Source: Sthenelais limicola (lineage: Eukaryota > Annelida > Polychaeta > Phyllodocida > Sigalionidae). From it: 64,000 nucleotides of DNA. The notes under the pieces are model-generated. The model was not told the DNA's origin. It saw nothing but the letters and a program-made list of their open reading frames with translations, and ran no database searches. Both the position numbers and the translations under genes were made by a program. The number at the start of each line of letters is the position of its first letter. The stretch's first letter is position 1. Shown here in pieces: positions 57,415 to 64,000 of this stretch. The stretch spans positions 47,736,966 through 47,800,965 of the forward strand of contig OW804094.1 of assembly GCA_942159475.1 (NCBI GenBank), given 5' to 3'.

Positions 57415-58354
57415 CTAGCAAAGTACCCGTCCTCCGGACGGTCCCCCTCTCTCCCCACACTTCCCCCTCTCCCTCTTTTCCCTCCCCCTCTTCTCTGACT
57501 TTCATACCCGTTTTTCTCTCCCAACCCCATTTCCGATTTCAGACAGGGATTTTTGTTTTTGTCTTATTAAACCATTTTAAAACCCCAAAAGGGTTTGGAA
57601 TCTTGCAAAACCATTTTAAACCAACAATCCTTTTAGAAACCCGGGTTTACCATCCTTCACACCGATGCCTTTGATACTGACAGATGCTCTGTGTCTCCTA
57701 TTATTATATAATATGGTCCCGAAGCCAAGAAATTAAAATTTAGTGAACTGGGAGTAAAAGCAAACCTCATCTGCTACCTCTTCCATCTTGCACAGGTGTT
57801 AAACCAGGCTTAAACCACATCATAACATGGTTTGGCTATAACCAAAATCTAAAATCCCAATGTAGTTTAGCGATAACTTAGAAACAGACTTTTAATTCTT
57901 AAATTTAAAAAGGGTTTTATTTTGTGTTTTATCCAAACTTAAACCAAGATTTAGTGACTAAGAAACCGGGTCCTGGTCATCCTAAATACTGCTTTTAGAT
58001 GCCCCTGGCTGGAAAACCAAATGATGCCCTATTGGGAGAATTACTCATATAGTTAGGTCCCCCTGGACGTAGGTTGTGGGAAATGACGTAGTATCTCACA
58101 GGGGCTTTCCCAGGCTATAAATAGAGTGTGGTTATCCCAATTTAAAAAAGGCTTCAAAATCACATTTCCACCCCAAATACCTTCACAAACCACATACGAC
58201 GACATCCAGAGAGAGGGGAGAGACCTCTAAAGATGAGTAAAGTGGTTTGTAAAACAACAAATTCCGAGAACATTCCGGACAAAGAAAACCTTCTTTCTAC
58301 CATTTCTTTTCTCCCTCCTTTCCTAGAAATCGCTCTAGCTTTATATTATATGGA
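57415..58354 (-). mobile_element. Non-autonomous Helitron, copy 2
   Basis: On the minus strand it begins TCCATATAATATA after an A (58354) and ends with a perfect 6-bp hairpin CCGTCC-GGA-GGACGG, then GTACTTTG and CTAG (57415) followed by T. Homologous to 25491-26319 at both ends and through the promoter-like part. The GA-rich tract is single-copy here and the middle (about 57560-58000) differs, so it contains extra or replaced sequence. Confidence 0.75.
58084..58124 (+). promoter_or_regulatory. Promoter-like module inside Helitron copy 2
   Basis: TGACGTA (58084-58090), GGGGCTTTCCC (58101-58111) and CTATAAATAG (58115-58124) lie in order. An ATG at 58233 opens a 40-codon frame (MSKVVCKTTNSENIPDKE...), possibly a captured first exon. 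Confidence 0.4.
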
Positions 58355-59984
58355 TGGATGAGCATGGTTGGTGGTATATTTAAGCAACAATGCCCGTAGT
58401 TTCGCCACACAACAAGGCGTTATTTTAGAAAGTTTCATTGACGATAAGAACAGAAACTGAGGCCAGGGTTTACAGACCAAGTCATTAAATTACATCAATA
58501 GTTATCAACAAACGCAATTGTCATTCAACGACGTGTTTCATGCGTTGCTTTATAAAATATCCATACCAATATTGGAGTTAGATCACCTCCTATCTTGCAG
58601 TACAAGAAAAAAGAAAAGAAAAGAATACAGGAACAACAAAAAGAATAGAACATTCTGCCATCACATATGTACTAAATTACAGCCTCCCGCTACTATGTGG
58701 ATTTATATCCGACCTCTTCATGACCTTAAGATCATTACCACACACTTCTCTTGGACTTATATGGGTCAGATTTTCAGAAAATGTACAATTTGCAGCTGTA
58801 CACATTTAATAAATTCTGCTAAATTAGGCTATAATTTAGTCAATACTAGGTAAATTCGAGTATATTTGGCATTGCATTGATTCTAGCAATCTGTTTGGTT
58901 TGGTTGAACTGTATTTTGAACGTTATTTTCGTCTGAAATTTGGGCTATTTGAGAAGAGTGGCAAAGTTGAATTGTACATTTTCTGAAAATCTGACCCATA
59001 TACATCTTTGCCCTATTACATAATCTTTTTATCACAAGACCATAGATCTTCATGCGCACTAGAAAGAGAAAACTCACTGTACTAGCAATCGAAACAATAA
59101 ACAATCAGGTGAAAGGTTATTCATTGTCCTCTATACATTTCAAGGAACGAAAGCCGTCGGACTTAACGACTCATTATCAAATTTTCTAGAATGTTTTAAT
59201 CAATATCATTTCTATTCTTCTTTTAGCAGGACACTTTCTTTATGAGTAACTCGCTATTGTTTAATTAGCATGATGTAACGGTATGGGTTAGGTTTGTGGT
59301 TCCAAAGTAGCTGGTAATTACGGAAAACACCTAGAACATCAGTACGTGCGAATATCAATATCCCTAAATGTTAGAATGCTAACTGACATTTCACTAATGA
59401 GACATTTGTCAGCTTTGCATGTGTTGTGCTTAGGTATGAAAGCAATCCTAAAAACCAAGTTCAGTTTTGCAAGTTAGTTCTAAATGTCAGAGACAAACTC
59501 AATTACAATACACGTTGTGTCCACTTCCATTTCATAGTTGGAAATAGTCGTTTCAAGTTCGTACAACTTGTTGGACAACTGGAAGTAATTCAATATTTGA
59601 ACGCGTGCTGTTTGCGAGTATCAAATAGTCTTGGACGACAAGAAATGCTGATATTATTCTGTCTGAAACGAACATCAGAAGACCAAAATATATACATGTT
59701 TGCAAAGGGCACACGTGCATTTATTGTCATAGGATTACTGACCGACATTGAGGGGCATGGGGTCTTTGTGCATAATCCCTGAACAAAGTTGAAGCTAGTT
59801 GAGGGATTAATGCACCGTATGCCTAAAATGGAGGTTATTAATCATTTTAGATTCTGTTTAAGCCTCAGGACCGTTCAAGGCAGTGACTAAATACAATCAC
59901 GAGAGCGTGACAATTGAAAGTACGCCATAATATTTAAAGCATTTGGCTGTTTTCAGTCAATAAAATGTTATACACTCATTAAAA
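58355..59984. other. Intergenic with a foldback at 58758-59002
   Basis: Frames of 111-118 codons (58518-58853, 59426-59782) show no recognisable motifs and typical AT-rich random composition. Confidence 0.45.
58758..59002. repeat. Inverted repeat, perfect 33-bp arms
   Basis: TATATGGGTCAGATTTTCAG... at 58758-58790 is matched by its exact reverse complement at 58970-59002. About 180 bases lie between. MITE-like. Confidence 0.75.
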
Positions 59985-60590
59985 GTCCCCCCCCCCCCGA
60001 GTGACAACGTCTGAGAGTGAGTTATGGGAAATTGATTTTATTAATGGTTAATAAATCAATATTATAATATCGGTTCATGTGTTACATGATTTGAAGATAA
60101 GATAAGATAAGATAAGTTGTCATTTATTTGCCACTTTCAGTAAGTACAGAGTATTACAAATGAGTAAATGTAAGGGGTTGACAAAAGGGTCGACATGCCT
60201 ATATGATACAGCGAAGGTACCATTTCTTCCGGCTGTTACCGTATTAAGACAATACATGGATGTAATTGCGGTTAATCAGTTACATGATTATACAACCAGA
60301 CATGAGTATTATATAATCGAGAGAATGGTAAACATGAAGTAATTATTGTGTTCATAAAGGCCCCCGTGTGACCACTGAGAGAGGGTGTGGGTTTGAAAGA
60401 AAGGGGTTATAGGGGTGGTCAAGAGTGACCGGAGGAGTGGGAGAAAGTGACGGTTGGAAGCGTGGGGATGCTAACCATGAGGTGCTCTAGAGGTCGCACA
60501 GAGGGGGTAAGGTGTATTAGTGAGGCTAGTTGGTCCGTAGGTGGGGGTCGCAATGCCACCCCATCGCCTGAAGCAATGAGTACCATTATT
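59985..60590 (-). repeat. Possible diverged relic of Ngaro-type terminal repeats
   Basis: The left part (CCCCCCGAGTG...GAGAGTGAGTTATGGGAAATTGA) resembles repeat B of the 28-kb element. The part from ATAAAGGCCCCCG, with a purine-rich stretch to GGTAGGTGG-like GTCCGTAGGTGGGGG, resembles the B-to-A junction and repeat A. Similarity is patchy. A (GATAA)n run lies at 60096-60117. Confidence 0.35.
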
Positions 60591-62061
60591 TTATTTCTAT
60601 CATAAGGGCACCAATTAGAAAACATAAAATGACAAAGCATTATTTTGTGATGGACATACTTTTGGAAGACTTGCTGCAAAGCAGAATTCTGAGTCTTAAT
60701 ACACTGTGGATATTGACCATGCATCTTTGTTGATATGATGAAATAATATATGTTAATGATAGCCATTGCTTCGTATAACTGTATGTAATAGAGGCAAGTA
60801 GTATACAGAATGTGTATCTTATTCAGGCCACATCTAATCAGGCCACGAAAACTTTGCATCAGTTTAATGGACGGTAAAAAAGTACAATCGTTTGCACGCA
60901 ACAGTTGCGTGTTCCAATACCTTATTTCGCGGAGAAAATGTTTAAATTGGTTTATATTGCTATACACTTATGCTTTCCCCTGAAAGATGTTTTAGTCCAT
61001 ATTCAGTTGGGAGGGTCATAAAGTTATGTGAGACGTTATGTTATATATAAAGCTGTCCCTAAATGTGATATCGTGAACATTTAGGGAAATCTTTAATTTA
61101 AGGATGTTTGTAAGATACCTTAGGGTTATTGACTTCATAAAAGAAAAAAATGTGTTCTTGCATCAGGGAAAATATACATAACATTTCCTCAGTCATTCAT
61201 GAACAAAATAATGTTGGTTGTTATGGCACTTAATAATTAAACTATTTTGGAACTTATACTACATATATATGTGCGATTTTAGACAGGATCTTATTTAGAG
61301 ACCTCGTATACACATTAACAATGTATTCTGAGGGGCAAACCTATTGTTTGTATTATGTGGTGTATAGCCAATCAATCAACTGTCAGTGACCAGGGAAAGC
61401 ACAATGAATACGAGTGGTAATTCTTTTACTTACCAAAGACCCGAACAGCATACTTATGATAGAATGCTTTGAGTTGTAAACCTGCGCCGCATTGGAGATT
61501 TTATAAAACGTCAAAGATTCAATATCACTGGACAACCTTGATTTATATTCAGATGTATGGCTCCTATTTGTACGACACCCTTAGGTATAAAAAAAAACGC
61601 TTATTTCGAATTGAATTGATATCCTTTGTCGGATAACTTTGGAAGGCATTTCTTACATAAACACGACATTGGAGCACTTGTAACAGATCAAATGTGCTTG
61701 CATATATAGACGCAGGGAAAGAAAGCACCATAAGCATGTAGTCAATACATAACAAGGACATGCAATACATAACAAGGACGATTATAATTAGGTATTCATA
61801 TTATGGAGAATATGTAATCAAGTTTGCTTGTATTCTGATATGATTACATGTAAATTGGTCTTTATCTAAATTCACTTAAATGGAATAATGCATATCTAAT
61901 ATAAATAATTAATTCCTGCTGATCGTGTTTTACTGAGGTATCGAATGTTGATCGAAATAATAGTAAGATTACCATAGTCCTGGCCCCCGTTGTATAAAAA
62001 GGTGTGCTGTGTATGTGCCATGGGGGTACTGTGCTGAAAGTTGCATTATATAATAGGCGTT
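60591..62061. other. Intergenic, no gene seen
   Basis: AT-rich. A 17-base unit CAATACATAACAAGGAC is duplicated near 61743-61780. No recognised gene. Confidence 0.5.
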
Positions 62062-62324
62062 CTGTGTTGGAACTGTGTTGGCGCTGTGTTGGGACTGCGT
62101 TGGCGCAGTGTTGACGCTGTGTTGGGGCTGTAATCGTTTTGAAATTAGATTTGGGGAAATATCTTGATACACAGAGTTTCGGTGTGTTGGTGGTGTGTTG
62201 GTGGTGTGTTGGTGGTGTGTTGGTGGTGTGTTGGTGGTGTGTTGGTGGTGTGTTGGTGGTGTGTTGGTGGTGTGTTGGTGGTGTGTTGGTGGTGTGTTGG
62301 AGGTGTGTTGGAGGTGTGTTGATG
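62062..62324 (+). repeat. 11-bp minisatellite in two blocks
   Basis: 62062-62127 holds six diverged units of the form CTGTGTTGGNN. 62182-62324 holds thirteen nearly uniform GTGTGTTGGTG units, the last three changed. A 54-bp non-repeat spacer separates them. Open frames here (VCWWCVGG...) are repeat artefacts. Confidence 0.9.
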
Positions 62325-64000
62325 AAGCCTAAAAAACACCTCCGAAACCAATCAAAACACTGGTGCTGAGACCGTTTTCAAAAGGTACTCAAAAGGTGCA
62401 ACGGGGGCAAGCAATGAGGGTGTGGGCTGAGTTGTTCAAGGGCTTACAAGGCGCCGAGTACTTAACACTATACCAGTCTTACTTTTGTTCTGTTATTTCA
62501 TGGACAAAATCAACATTTTAGTATCTTTTTCTCTGGAACAATATATCCGCCACATGACTGCCCGATCCGCACGCAATGCATATGCCACTTCTGGGAAACT
62601 CACATTTTTTACGTTTAGAATGTTATTAAAGGATCATATATAATAGGCCTACCACTATGCTTACCGTCACTCATTATGCAGTGGATATAATTTAGCATGA
62701 CTTCTAGTAGTATTTAAGGCATTACTTGGGGCAGGTTACAATACATATCTATAATTCTTGAAACAACTCAATTATGCGATGGATTCACATTCTGATATCA
62801 ACCCGAACATCGGCCAAGACGCAAGTTTCCTTGATTAAAAGCATGTAAATTCAAGATGGCAGACATGCAAGCTTCGGCTTATGTAGGCAATGGAAGATAG
62901 CTTCCTTCGGTCGTTTGCTAGGGATATAGACTTGCGAAGGAGGTATTAAACCTACAGGTGGTGTTTGCCCCTGTCTACCCGGCCACATCTTCCTCCTTAA
63001 TTGGCTCGTCCTGGACAAAAACAAAATGATACCCGAGTCTGTAAGTGAGCAGGTAGTGCAATATGAGTATGATTGAAGGAGGAGGCAATATCGAGAACGA
63101 GATATAACCTGGGAGAATGAAGGTTGAGAGAGAGCGGAGGGAGCGGGGGTTGGGGTGGGGACACCAGGGTAAAAGATTCAATACAAGGAAGATGCAAGGA
63201 GAAGAAAGAGCTCTAGAGGGAGATTGGAGAGAGACAGCGAGTAGAGCGCGTGATCCATTAAAGGATATTGGTACTCCGACAACTGCATAGCTAAAGATTT
63301 CCCATTAGTATCTTGTTTACAGGTGGCTGATAGCTAGAAAGACGTCTACAACGAGCTGATGACTGTTTGGAGTCATGTACTACGAAATAGATCAAAGATA
63401 TATATATATAAAACTTTTATTCGAAATCACATATACAGAGTAATATAATCAGGAATAGGACACAATCCTCACAGTAGTGATCTTCCTGGAGGCCCATTAA
63501 ATAAAAGAGAAATAATTCGACATAGAATGCTTAATGATAACAATTATTATTAGTGTAATATTGTCTTTAAATTGGTGATCCAGTGGATGTCAAGATAAAA
63601 TTAGTAAGCAAGTCAAGGCTTTATTAGCCAGTGTTCATTGTTCATTGAAGGTGTTTTGGAGCAGATGAAGTCTTCTTTGTCTTGAGAGATGGATCCTCAG
63701 AAGTCTAATACTAATATGATTAAATGGAGTAAAGTCATTTATGAAAAAAAATGAATAAATACAATTCTTCATTTAATAAAGTTGTCGTTCGTTAGTTGTT
63801 TCTTACGTATGACCATTTTTCTTTTTTATAAAATTCTAATAGACAATTGATGTTTTACTTGTTACTACTTATTTGTTAATAACCCTTGTACTAGGGAGAT
63901 TTTACAGTCGTATAGAAATGCAAAATTCAGAGTTTGACTATCATCGCTTATCACCTTAAGTATTAATAATTTTTATATCAGAGACCATGATCTATCCTGT
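62325..64000. other. Intergenic, no gene seen
   Basis: AT-rich with a short (TA)n run near 63399-63408 and a G/A-rich patch at 63120-63240. No gene recognised. Confidence 0.5.

Noticed and set aside
59426..59782. 118-codon plus-strand frame
   Set aside because: No recognisable domain, no exon signals, and composition like surrounding intergenic DNA.
62139..62369. Cys/Trp/Val-rich frame of 76 codons and its Thr/His-rich mirror
   Set aside because: Pure translation of the 11-bp tandem repeat.

Overview
This is a stretch of animal nuclear genome. It is AT-rich, its genes are split by GT-AG introns, and it carries many transposons of kinds found in animals (an env-bearing Ty3/gypsy element, a Ngaro-type tyrosine-recombinase retrotransposon, a Crypton-like recombinase, Helitrons, non-LTR fragments, foldback MITEs). 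The mix suggests an invertebrate, probably marine, but nothing I can read fixes the phylum.

Two host genes can be reconstructed exon by exon. On the minus strand at 21456-23015, four exons in phase encode a 147-residue secreted precursor of unknown family, with a TATA box and a poly(A) signal. On the plus strand at 36955-44036, six exons in phase encode a 165-residue four-EF-hand calmodulin-like protein.

The dominant element is an apparently intact endogenous-retrovirus-like Ty3/gypsy element at 7759-17083. Its two ~585-bp LTRs differ by one base in a G run, a 4-bp ATAT target duplication flanks it, and gag, pol and env are all open. Env resembles the fusion proteins of errantiviruses and baculoviruses (F-like): a short N-terminal part, an RRKR cleavage site, a GLFNFVG-type fusion peptide and a C-terminal anchor. 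A splice donor in the leader and an acceptor just before the env ATG suggest a spliced env mRNA.

The second large element is a decayed Ngaro-type retrotransposon on the minus strand (28261-33785). Its split direct repeats are preserved but gag, RT-RNase H and recombinase are broken by frameshifts and a stop. A broken Crypton/DUF3504-type recombinase gene lies at 53373-55297. Two non-autonomous Helitrons with recognisable ends (25491-26319 plus, 57415-58354 minus) share a CRE/kappaB/TATA-like promoter module. Two different non-LTR reverse transcriptase fragments lie at 18647-20130 and a third at 50441-50794. At least eight foldback elements or MITEs are scattered through the window.

Most of the rest (about 1-4.1, 20.1-21.4, 33.8-36.9, 44.2-47.2, 48.6-50.4, 51-53.3 and 60.6-64 kb) is AT-rich intergenic or intronic sequence in which I see no convincing gene. 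I found no tRNA, rRNA or CRISPR array.
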